A stretch of DNA of 64,000 bases from Planctomycetota bacterium (GTDB taxonomy: Bacteria > Planctomycetota > UBA1135 > UBA2386). Below, one piece after another: positions 54,904 to 64,000 of the stretch. Each line of letters starts with the position of its first letter. The stretch's first letter is position 1. The stretch covers positions 41,370 to 105,369 of the forward strand of contig JACKIB010000018.1 of NCBI GenBank assembly GCA_020638695.1. Direction: 5' to 3'. The translations under genes were made by a program, and so were the position numbers. The notes beneath the pieces are model-generated. The model did no database searches. It was not told the origin of the DNA and worked only from the letters and a program-made list of their open reading frames with translations.

Positions 54904-55752
54904 ATGGGACCAGTCATTGCTGTCGAGGGGCTCTCCGTCCAGTTCCCAACCGGGTTCCGGAAGCCACCGTTCCAGGCGGTCGACGGACTCGACCTCGAGG
55001 TGGCAGCGGGCGAGATCATCGGTGTGCTGGGACCGAACGGATCGGGGAAGACGACCCTGCTGCGGGTGCTGAGCGGACTCCTCCGCCCGACGTCTGGGGC
55101 GGCCCACATACTCGGGCTCGATCCGTGCGACCGATCGCTGGTGACACGAGTCGGCTACCAACCCGAGGGACAGCTGCCGCTGACCAACCTGTCCGCAGCG
55201 CAGTTCCTGGCGTACCTCTGCGACCTGATGCGGTTGCCGCCAGCGACGGCCCGGCCGGCGAGCCAGCAGTGGCTCGCGCGGCTAGGGTTGCAGGACACGG
55301 GTCGCAAGGCAATCCATCACTTCAGCACTGGCATGCGCCGCCGCCTCGCCCTGGCGGCCGCGTTGGTCGCCGACCCGGAAGTACTGCTGCTCGACGAGCC
55401 GACATCGGGACTCGATCCGGAGGGCTCGCTGCTCGTGATGGAGATCTTGCGCGAACGCAGCGCCGGCGGCTGCGCCGTGCTGCTCGCGTCCCACCACCTG
55501 CAGGAAGTCGAGCAGATGTGCGACCGGGTATACCTGCTGCAGGCCGGCAGGGTGGCGCGGAGCGGGTCGCTCGACCAGCTGCTGGGCACCGGCGACACGC
55601 GGCTCGTGCTCCGTGGGCTCGACGCATCCGGACTCGCCGAGGTGGTGGCCGCCGCCGAGCGCGCGGGTGGCGAAGTGCTGAGCCAGAGCGCGGAGCGCGA
55701 GCACCTGTTCGCACTGTTCCGCGCCCAGGAGCGACGGAGCGACGCAGATTGA
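54904..55752 (+). CDS. ABC transporter ATPase of an exporter-type system
   Basis: 282 residues. Walker A GPNGSGKTT (43-51), the signature FSTGMRRRLALAAALV and Walker B VLLLDEPTSGLDPEG, H-loop ASHH. The C-terminal 60 residues (VLRGLDASGLAEVVAAAERAGGEVLSQSAEREHLFALF) are as in ABC-2 ATPases such as GldA or drug exporters. The start is the ATG at 54904, followed downstream by a membrane partner that overlaps its stop (TTGA). Substrate unknown. Confidence 0.88.
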   Translation: MGPVIAVEGLSVQFPTGFRKPPFQAVDGLDLEVAAGEIIGVLGPNGSGKTTLLRVLSGLLRPTSGAAHILGLDPCDRSLVTRVGYQPEGQLPLTNLSAAQFLAYLCDLMRLPPATARPASQQWLARLGLQDTGRKAIHHFSTGMRRRLALAAALVADPEVLLLDEPTSGLDPEGSLLVMEILRERSAGGCAVLLASHHLQEVEQMCDRVYLLQAGRVARSGSLDQLLGTGDTRLVLRGLDASGLAEVVAAAERAGGEVLSQSAEREHLFALFRAQERRSDAD

Positions 55753-56807
55753 CGGCATTCGCCCACACCTTCCGAACGACCCTGCGCGCCATGGTGGCGC
55801 CGGTCATCGCCACGTGGTTGATCGGCGTGGTGCTGGTCGCCACCACGCCGGTGAACCAGCGGCTCGGTGCCGACCGCAGCGCCGGGTACTGGCTGCACGT
55901 GCCCGAACTGCTGCTGGTGGTCGCGGCGCTGGCGGCGATGCTCGACGCGTGGCCGCCGCTGAGCCGCGCGCGGGCGGGGTCCGACTGGCTGTTGCGGATC
56001 CGCCCGGGGCCGCTGCACGCCAGTGGCTGGGCCGCCGGGGGCGGGCTGGCGGCGCTCGGGCTGTGTCTGCTGGCGTCCGGCGTGGCGTTCTTCGTCACCG
56101 AGAAAGCGTTCGGAATCGACTCCGGCCCGGTGCGCCGGCGCGTCGCGTTCACCGCCCTCGCCGCCCGTCCCTACCTCGCCGGCTCGCAGACCGAGCTGCA
56201 CTTCGCCACCGGCGCGCGGCAGCCCCTGGCGGACCTCGAGCTGCGTCCGGTGGAAGTGTTCCACCCTGACGTCCGGACCGAGGAGGGAACCGCGCAGATC
56301 CGCGTGCTGGCCGACGGCACGCCGGTCCACCCGGGTTGGCTGAAGTGCGGCAGCGGATCGGTCGAGCTGCGTCTCGAGCCGCCCCGGCGAGTGCGCACCC
56401 TGGCGGTGCAGCGCCGCGACCGCACCGGTCCGGCGCTGCGACTCACGGCCGATGCGGTGATCGGTTTGGACGGCGAAGCACACTCCGGGCTCGCCAACTG
56501 CCTGCTCGCGGCGCTGTCCTACCTGTCGCTCGGGCTGCTCGCCGCCGGGGCCCTGCTGCTCGGCCAAAAGCACCTGGTGTTGCCCGTGAACCTCGCGCTT
56601 GGGCTGATGGCGGTGGTGCTGGCGGCGATGCTGGACGTGGCTCCGACCAATGCCGCGGTCGCGGCGTTCGCCCGCGGTCGGTGGGTTCTCGGGGAGGGCG
56701 TGCTGCTGCCGGCGGCCCGGATGGTGGCCTACGGCGCCGCGCTGGCCGGAGTCGGGTGGCTGCTGGGGCGGTCCGCGACCGCGCGTCGGCGGGGGAATGC
56801 GCAGTGA
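55749..56807 (+). CDS. Membrane protein, ABC-2-type partner
   Basis: 352 residues from a TTG overlapping the ATPase stop. Six or so hydrophobic segments: VAPVIATWLIGVVLVATTP, LLLVVAALAAMLDAW, AALGLCLLASGVAFFVT, LSYLSLGLLAAGALLL, LALGLMAVVLAAMLDV and GAALAGVGWLLG. In the middle is a hydrophilic domain (PVEVFHPDVRTEEGTAQIRVLADGTPVHPG) facing the periplasm. Not a textbook ABC-2 permease, but position and coupling suggest it serves with the adjacent ATPase. Confidence 0.7.
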   Translation: MTAFAHTFRTTLRAMVAPVIATWLIGVVLVATTPVNQRLGADRSAGYWLHVPELLLVVAALAAMLDAWPPLSRARAGSDWLLRIRPGPLHASGWAAGGGLAALGLCLLASGVAFFVTEKAFGIDSGPVRRRVAFTALAARPYLAGSQTELHFATGARQPLADLELRPVEVFHPDVRTEEGTAQIRVLADGTPVHPGWLKCGSGSVELRLEPPRRVRTLAVQRRDRTGPALRLTADAVIGLDGEAHSGLANCLLAALSYLSLGLLAAGALLLGQKHLVLPVNLALGLMAVVLAAMLDVAPTNAAVAAFARGRWVLGEGVLLPAARMVAYGAALAGVGWLLGRSATARRRGNAQ

Positions 56808-57625
56808 GCGCGCCCCCCGGCCCCCGAGGCTCCCCGCATCGGATGCTGCTGCTGGCGACATCGCTGTTCGCGGCGGCTTGGTGGGTCGCCCCGCGGCCCC
56901 GCCCGGACCTGGTCGCCGTGGGGCGCGACCTGGTGCGGCCGCTGGTGTTGCCATTGCTGTGGCGGGGGCTCGAATCCGCCCACGTCGAGGGGACCCCGGA
57001 GGAGTTCGCCGCGCGCGGCCGGCTGCTGCTGCGCATGATCCCGGGGTGGGCCGACGGACACGCGTGGGTCGCCGGCAACCTGGCGTTCGACGCCTCGCTT
57101 CGGCAGCGCGACCCGGAGGCGGCGCTCGATCGGCTGCTGGCGGGTGTCGAGATCCTCGACGCAGCCCTGGAAGTGGCCCCGCGACAGACCGATTTCCTAC
57201 TCGAGACCGCTGCGCAGCTGCTGGTGATCCGTTGCACACAAGACCCCCGACTCGCCGCGGCCTTCCGCGCGCGGTTCGATCGATCGGCGCACCGGGTAGC
57301 TGAATCGTACTTGCGCCGGACCAAGCGTTTCCGCGAGTCGACCAACCTGCAGCAGGACCTGTTGGATATCCTGGTCGACAGTATCGAGCAGGAGATTCGC
57401 TTTCCCGGAACCGACACCTGGCGCGCGCGCGCCCAGGCCCGTGCGTCGGCAGCCCGAGCCTTGAGCAACCAACTCATGTCCATCCCCCGCGTCGCCCGGC
57501 TACGCCAAGGGCTGGAGAAACTCGACAGCTTCTTGCAGGGTTCACCCGAAATCCATCTGGACGACCTCCAGGCGTGGCCGCAGCTCGGCCGGATCGTCGC
57601 CGCCCTGCGAGACCGCGGACTCTGA
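56804..57625 (+). CDS. Predicted inner-membrane protein of the ABC cluster
   Basis: 273 residues from a GTG that overlaps the previous stop (GTGA). One N-terminal helix (LLLATSLFAAAWWVAP), then a soluble helical region (VEILDAALEVAPRQTDFLLETAAQLLVIRCTQ; ALSNQLMSIPRVARLRQGLEKLDSFL) with TPR-like character. Family not recognised. Operon placement says it works with the ABC ATPase and membrane partner. Confidence 0.7.
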   Translation: MSAPPGPRGSPHRMLLLATSLFAAAWWVAPRPRPDLVAVGRDLVRPLVLPLLWRGLESAHVEGTPEEFAARGRLLLRMIPGWADGHAWVAGNLAFDASLRQRDPEAALDRLLAGVEILDAALEVAPRQTDFLLETAAQLLVIRCTQDPRLAAAFRARFDRSAHRVAESYLRRTKRFRESTNLQQDLLDILVDSIEQEIRFPGTDTWRARAQARASAARALSNQLMSIPRVARLRQGLEKLDSFLQGSPEIHLDDLQAWPQLGRIVAALRDRGL

Positions 57626-57632
57626 ACCCCGG

Positions 57633-58433
57633 ATGCCCGAATGGCTGATAAGACTGTTCGTCGATCACCCGGGCTACACGTACGCCTTGGTCGGGGTGAT
57701 CTTCGTGCTGTGCGGGCTGGGGCTGCCGATCCCGGAAGAGATCGTGTTGGTCACCTGCGGCTACATCTGCTTCCAGAAGCTGGCCATCTACTGGGTGATG
57801 GCCACCGTGTGCAGCGCCGCGATCCTGACAGGTGATGTGGTGCCGTTCCTGCTCGGGCGCGCGTTCGGCCCGCGCCTGCTGCGGCTGAGGGTGTTGCGGT
57901 TCGTGGTCAACCGCGATCGGTTGACGATGTTCGACCGCTGGTTCCGTCGCCGCGGCGACATGGTGATCCTGATCGCCCGGTTCATCCCCGGCCTGCGCGT
58001 GGTGGCGTTCTTCACCGGCGGCACGATGCGGATGCGCTGGCTGCGGTTCCTGATGCTCGACATCGCCGGAATCGTGCTTACCGCCCCGTTGATGGTCTAC
58101 CTGGGCTTCCACTTCGGCAACGAGATCACCGGCGTGGTGCAGTGGGTCCGCCAGGTCGAGGGCTCGATCCTCTACAGCGTCGCGGTGGCTGCCGCACTGC
58201 TGGCGGGCTGGTACTGGCTGCGGCGGCGGGCCCGTCGTCGCCGCCGGATGGCTGCCGGCCCGGCCGAGACGTTCGTCCGCCACTCGACGCGTGAGCTGCA
58301 GGCCGCCGCCCACGCCACGGACCCCGCCGAGTCGGCTGCGGACGCGGACGCCGCGCCGCAGACCGGCGAACGCGCGGGAGCCACGCCGCCGAGAACCGCG
58401 GCCCACCGCGGGGACCACGACCTAAAGAACTGA
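57633..58433 (+). CDS. DedA-family membrane protein
   Basis: 266 residues. The DedA/SNARE-associated (PF09335) core contains GLGLPIPEEIVLVTCGY, an amphipathic re-entrant segment and RFIPGLRVVAFFTGGTMRM with conserved Arg residues, all expected of this undecaprenyl-phosphate or lipid-scramblase-linked family. Basic, disordered C-terminus (WYWLRRRARRRRRMAA...). Seven bp downstream of the ABC-associated membrane gene. Family members maintain lipid and proton homeostasis; a lipid-carrier flippase role is inferred. Confidence 0.85.
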   Translation: MPEWLIRLFVDHPGYTYALVGVIFVLCGLGLPIPEEIVLVTCGYICFQKLAIYWVMATVCSAAILTGDVVPFLLGRAFGPRLLRLRVLRFVVNRDRLTMFDRWFRRRGDMVILIARFIPGLRVVAFFTGGTMRMRWLRFLMLDIAGIVLTAPLMVYLGFHFGNEITGVVQWVRQVEGSILYSVAVAAALLAGWYWLRRRARRRRRMAAGPAETFVRHSTRELQAAAHATDPAESAADADAAPQTGERAGATPPRTAAHRGDHDLKN

Positions 58434-58537
58434 AGCTGAGCGATTTGCACTCGCTTGAACCGCGTGGACGGGTCGCTATGGTGCTCGGCCCTCCATCGCC
58501 CAACCCCACTGCGGCCAGCCCGCGGGCCCGAGAACCC

Positions 58538-60592
<2,055 letters not shown>

Positions 60593-60657
60593 CGCGCCAG
60601 GGGGGGCTGCGGAGCCTCCGGGGACGTGCTATCCTTCCGGCGCAAGCAACCTGACCC

Positions 60658-61107
60658 TTGTCCGCTCCCGAACAGACCCCCGTCACCGACAAGTCGCTCG
60701 CGCTGACCCTGGCGCAGATCATCGACGAGAAGCAGGGGACCGACATCCGGATCCTCGACGTGTCCGGCCCCCTGGGGATCGCCGACTACTTCGTGATCGC
60801 CACGGCCCGCAACAACCGCCACGCGCAGGCGCTGGGGCGCGAGCTGGACCTGGTGATGAAGCACTCCGGACGGCTGCGCCGCAACATGGCCGGGTTGACC
60901 GGCGACAGCGGCTGGGTGCTGCTCGACTTCAACTCGGTGGTAGTGCACCTGTTCACCGCCGAGGCCCGGGCGTTCTACGCCCTCGAGAGCCTGTGGGCGG
61001 ACGTGCCACGGGTGGAGTTCACCCCGGCCGACAAGTCGCGGGTCAGCGACCAGGGTTGGCTCGCCGACCCGGAAGAATCGTATCCGGACTCAATCGGCGG
61101 CCTCTGA
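60658..61107 (+). CDS. rsfS: Ribosomal silencing factor RsfS
   Basis: 149 residues from a TTG. It binds L14 and blocks 30S-50S joining under starvation. LALTLAQIIDEKQGTDIRILDVSGPLGIADYFVIATARNNRHAQALGREL, then GDSGWVLLDFNSVVVHLFTAEARAFYALESLWADVPRVEF, are the conserved family segments. The C-terminal 25 residues extend past the usual end. Between pyrophosphatase and a DUF255 gene; usual partners such as nadD or the methyltransferase are not adjacent. Confidence 0.93.
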   Translation: MSAPEQTPVTDKSLALTLAQIIDEKQGTDIRILDVSGPLGIADYFVIATARNNRHAQALGRELDLVMKHSGRLRRNMAGLTGDSGWVLLDFNSVVVHLFTAEARAFYALESLWADVPRVEFTPADKSRVSDQGWLADPEESYPDSIGGL

Positions 61108-61116
61108 AGCCCCGAA

Positions 61117-62941
61117 GTGAGTCAGGGGCCGTGCGATCCCACCGCCGAGAGCAGGCCCGAACCCGTTTCCCCGAAGCACCTCCGGGTGGGGAGTGAGCCG
61201 TTGGCGACCGTCCAGTGGAGTGAGTTTGGACCGAGCGCGTTCGAGACGTCGAACGCGACCGGCCGGCCGATCCTCTTGGTGCTCACCGTGCCGTGGTGCG
61301 CGCACTGCAAGGAGCTTCGCGAGACCGTGTTCGCCGACCCGGAGGTCGACCGCATCGTGGCGACCCGGTTCGTGCCGATCCGGGTCGACGCGGAACGGCG
61401 ACCCGACGTCAACGACCGGTACGGCACCGGCGGCTGGCCGACGATCTCGTACCTGACCCCCAGCGGCGACCTGATCGCCCAGGACCGGTTCCTCGACGCG
61501 CCCACGCTGCGCCAGCGCCTCACCGAGATCGCCGACGAGTTCGCCGAGCACCGCGAGCAGATCGATTCCGGGATCCGTGAGCTCTGGCGGCGCAAGTCGA
61601 ACGACCGCAGCAAGCCGTCCAAACTGTCGCCGGAGATCGTAGAAGACGTGGTCGACGCGATCTACGAGCGCTTCGACCACCGCCACGGTGGCTGGGGCAC
61701 GGGCTCCAAGTTCTCCCATCCGGAAGCGATCGATTTCGCGCTGGTGATGGTCGCCAAGCGGCGCGACCAGCGGATGAAGGAGGTGGTGTCGCTGACGCTC
61801 GACAAGATGATGGAGGGCGCCGTCCACGACTCGATCGACGGCGGCTTCTTCCGCTTCTCGAAGACCCGTGACTGGCGCTCGCCCAACTTCGAGAAGGTGC
61901 TCGACAGCAACGCTCAGCGGCTGCGCTGCTACCTCGAGGCGTTCCAGCTGTTCGGCAAGGATGCCTACCGGCAGGTGGCCCAAGGGCTGGTCGACTGGTT
62001 GCTGCGCTTCATGCGCGACCCGGAGACGGACACGTTCTGCGGCAGCCAGGACGCCGACGCCGACTACTACGCACTCGACGCGGAGGGTCGCCGCGGACGC
62101 GAAGCACCGCGGCTCGACCGAACCATCTACACCAACTGGAACTCGCTCACCATCTCGTCGCTGCTGAAGGCATCGGTGGTGCTGCAGCGGCCGGAACTGC
62201 GCGAAGTGGCGACCCGCGCGCTGAGCTTCCTGCTGGAGAACCTCACCGACGGCACGGGCACCGTCTACCACTACTGGGACGGAACCTACCACCTACCCGG
62301 CCTGTTGTCGGATCAGGCGTACCTGATCCGCGCGCTTATCGACGTCTCGCAGCACACCGGCAACGCCGACATCCTGCTGCCCGCAGAGGCGATCGCCGAC
62401 AAGGCGATCGAGCGACAGAAGTCACCCGAAGGCGGCTTCTTCGACATCCTGCGCGATCAGTCCGGCAAGGGCTCGATGCGGCGCCGCAACCGCAGCATCC
62501 TGGACAACGCGGTGATGGCGGAGAGCCTGGTGCGGCTGTCGTACCTGTCGAAGCGTCCGGAGTTGTATGACGAGGCGATCCGCACCCTCGAGGCGTTCGC
62601 CAGCGACTACAAGGAGTACGGCTACTACGTGGCGGCGTACGGCCGCGCGGTGGACCTGGTGTTCTACCCGCCGCTGATCGTCACCATCGTCGGCGACCGG
62701 CAGTCGGCGGCGGCCGACGCGATGCGTCGCGCGCGCGCTGCTGACCTACATGCCTTCGCGCATCGTGCAGATGCTCGACCCCAAGCACGACCCCATCCTG
62801 ATCCAGCGCGGCGGCTTCGAGGCCGAGGACCGCCCGCGGGCCTACCTGACCACCGGAAGCACCCAGAAGGGCTCCACCACCGACCCGGAGGACCTGTTGA
62901 TGCTGATGGAGGGAATCGAGGCGGAGCGCCGCGGCGGGTAG
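61117..62941 (+). pseudogene. Thioredoxin-fold DUF255 (YyaL-like) protein with a frameshift
   Basis: Reading starts at a GTG at 61117. The N-terminal thioredoxin-like domain has CAHC (C61, C64), WPTISYL and the DUF255/N-acylglucosamine-2-epimerase-like alpha toroid follows (FDHRHGGWGTGSKFSHPEAIDFAL; GSQDADADYYALDAEGRRG). Similarity continues in the +1 frame after about 62728-62738, a CGCGCGCGCGC run, as ALLTYMPSRIVQMLDPKHDPILIQRGGFEAEDRPRAYLTTGSTQ...STTDPEDLL to the TAG at 62941. A two-base loss or one-base gain in the run accounts for it, so the gene is disrupted or the base call is wrong. Function of the family in bacteria is uncertain. Confidence 0.8.
62728..62738 (+). repeat. CG dinucleotide run at the frameshift
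   Basis: Eleven alternating C and G bases where the frame of the DUF255 gene changes from 1 to 2. Such a run is prone to slippage and to sequencing error. Confidence 0.8.
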
Positions 62942-63184
62942 CCGAACGCGCACCCGGGTCGGCCGGACTGCAAGCCCGGAAGTCCGAGGCGAGCGGCGCC
63001 GACCGAGATTGCCGGAACACTGATCCCGCGGCCGCCGGCGCGCCGATAGACCCCACGGCCCCCCACCGCGGGTGCCCCGAGTCGGCGACCAGGCCGTGGC
63101 TTTCCGCCCGTCCAGACCGCAGTATTCCAACCCGCCAGGACTCCTGTCCGTTCGGCTGTCCCGTCCACACCTTGGGAGGATCAC

Positions 63185-64000
63185 GTGTCATCCGCAGCAC
63201 GCACTGCCGCTATCCAGCTCATCGCCCGCAAGACCCCGACCCCGTCCCGCCACCCGCAGTCCGATCTGTCGGGGCTGTTCGGCGTCAACGTCTTCGGCCT
63301 CGAGCAGATGCGGGCACGGCTGCCGGAGAACGCCTACAAGGCGCTGCGCTCCTGCATCGAACTCGGCCAGGACCTCGACCCGGCACTGGCCGACCAGGTC
63401 GCCAACGCGATGAAGGAATGGGCGGTGGAGCGCGGCGCGACGCACTTCACCCACTGGTTCCAGCCGATGACCGGCTCGACCGCCGAGAAGCACGACAGCT
63501 TCGCGTCGCTACGCGACGGCCGGCTGCTGCTGGAGTTCAGCGGCAACGCGCTGATCAAGGGTGAGCCCGACGCCAGCTCGTTCCCGAGCGGTGGACTGCG
63601 GGCGACCTTCGAAGCGCGCGGTTACACCGCCTGGGACCCGACTTCACCCGCGTTCCTGCGCGAGACCACCAACGGCTCGACCCTGTGCATTCCGACCGCG
63701 TTCTGCTCGTGGACCGGTGAGGCCCTCGACGAGAAGACCCCGCTGCTGCGCAGCGCCGAGGCGCTGAGCCGCGAGGCGGTTCGGGTATTGCGTTTGCTCG
63801 GCGACGAGCGGGTGCAGTTCGCCTACCCGACGCTCGGCTGCGAGCAGGAGTACTTCCTGGTCGATCGTGACCTCTACGTGCTGCGCCCCGACCTGGTGGC
63901 CACCGGCCGCACGCTGTTCGGCGCCCGCCCACCCAAGGGCCAGGAGCTCGAAGACCACTACTTCGGCTCGATTCCACCGCGCGTTCTGGCGTTCATGCAG
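63185..64000 (+). CDS. glnN: Glutamine synthetase type III, N-terminal part; 3' end outside window
   Basis: 272 residues are visible to the window edge; the family is about 720. The GTG start follows a good Shine-Dalgarno (GGGAGG). GSIII landmarks are KGLFGVNVFGLEQMRARLPENAYKAL-like opening, THWFQPMTGSTAEKHDSF, EFSGNALIKGEPDASSFPSGGLRATFEARGYTAWDPTSPAFLRE, and FCSWTGEALDEKTPLLRS. It makes glutamine from glutamate, ammonia and ATP in the cytosol. No GlnB or ntr gene is visible nearby. Confidence 0.93.
   Translation, partial: MSSAARTAAIQLIARKTPTPSRHPQSDLSGLFGVNVFGLEQMRARLPENAYKALRSCIELGQDLDPALADQVANAMKEWAVERGATHFTHWFQPMTGSTAEKHDSFASLRDGRLLLEFSGNALIKGEPDASSFPSGGLRATFEARGYTAWDPTSPAFLRETTNGSTLCIPTAFCSWTGEALDEKTPLLRSAEALSREAVRVLRLLGDERVQFAYPTLGCEQEYFLVDRDLYVLRPDLVATGRTLFGARPPKGQELEDHYFGSIPPRVLAFMQ

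Noticed and set aside
62942..63564. Continuation of the DUF255 frame into glnN
   Set aside because: It is an out-of-frame run after the frameshift, and DNA there encodes glutamine synthetase in another frame from a good start.

Overview
This is GC-rich bacterial DNA, most likely from a member of the Planctomycetota. The assignment is an inference from gene families: a TIGR02996-type leucine-rich-repeat protein, a large set of secreted BatA/VWA, prenyltransferase-fold and PQQ-propeller proteins, paired ECF sigma factor and Ser/Thr kinase genes, choice-of-anchor V exoproteins, a K+-dependent-type membrane pyrophosphatase and a type III glutamine synthetase. No rRNA, tRNA, CRISPR array or full-length transposase was found.

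Layout. 1-10.9 kb: mixed housekeeping and accessory genes. These are the end of a polysaccharide-export ATPase, a 2-Cys peroxiredoxin, an RRM RNA-binding protein, a zinc-ribbon protein, a complete three-gene metal/cobalamin-type ABC importer, a DUF4240 protein, an acetolactate-decarboxylase-like lipoprotein, the TIGR02996 protein and an alpha/beta hydrolase. 10.9-30.1 kb: one long, tightly overlapping minus-strand gene cluster of eleven cell-envelope proteins. In order of transcription they are a PQQ-like propeller, a prenyltransferase-fold protein, two VWA membrane proteins, a DUF4175-like protein, a coiled-coil protein, a TPR protein, an NPCBM protein, one intact HtrA-like protease and two HtrA-like proteins that have lost the catalytic triad. 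A divergent HEAT plus propeller protein (30.2-32.8 kb) flanks it. 33-42.4 kb: an AlgI/AlgJ-type O-acetylation pair, two paralogous choice-of-anchor V proteins, QueF, a universal stress protein, an RluA-type pseudouridine synthase and a GT39-like membrane glycosyltransferase. 42.4-51 kb: a segment that reads less GC-rich, with a giant Ser/Thr kinase-TPR-PDZ protein, its ECF sigma factor, a small proline-rich secreted protein and a 940-residue lipoprotein of unknown function. 51-64 kb: a membrane-anchored phosphatase, an ArnT-like glycosyltransferase, an FHA protein, an ABC transporter with two membrane partners, DedA, hppA, rsfS, a frameshifted DUF255 protein and the start of glnN.

Non-coding structure is unusual. 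Three families of short inverted-repeat elements (A and C about 168 bp, B about 182 bp including the flanking CTAG) sit at CTAG sites, in several places chained end to end so that neighbours share the CTAG. They match the insertion rule of IS630/Tc1-mariner-type MITEs, and their ends recreate CTAG targets. They abut or form gene ends: one supplies a stop codon, one overlaps a start codon and one lies 12 bp upstream of a start. The other main findings are the tandem pseudo-proteases, an in-frame UGA plus perfect hairpin inside the coiled-coil gene, and a CG-run frameshift in the DUF255 gene.
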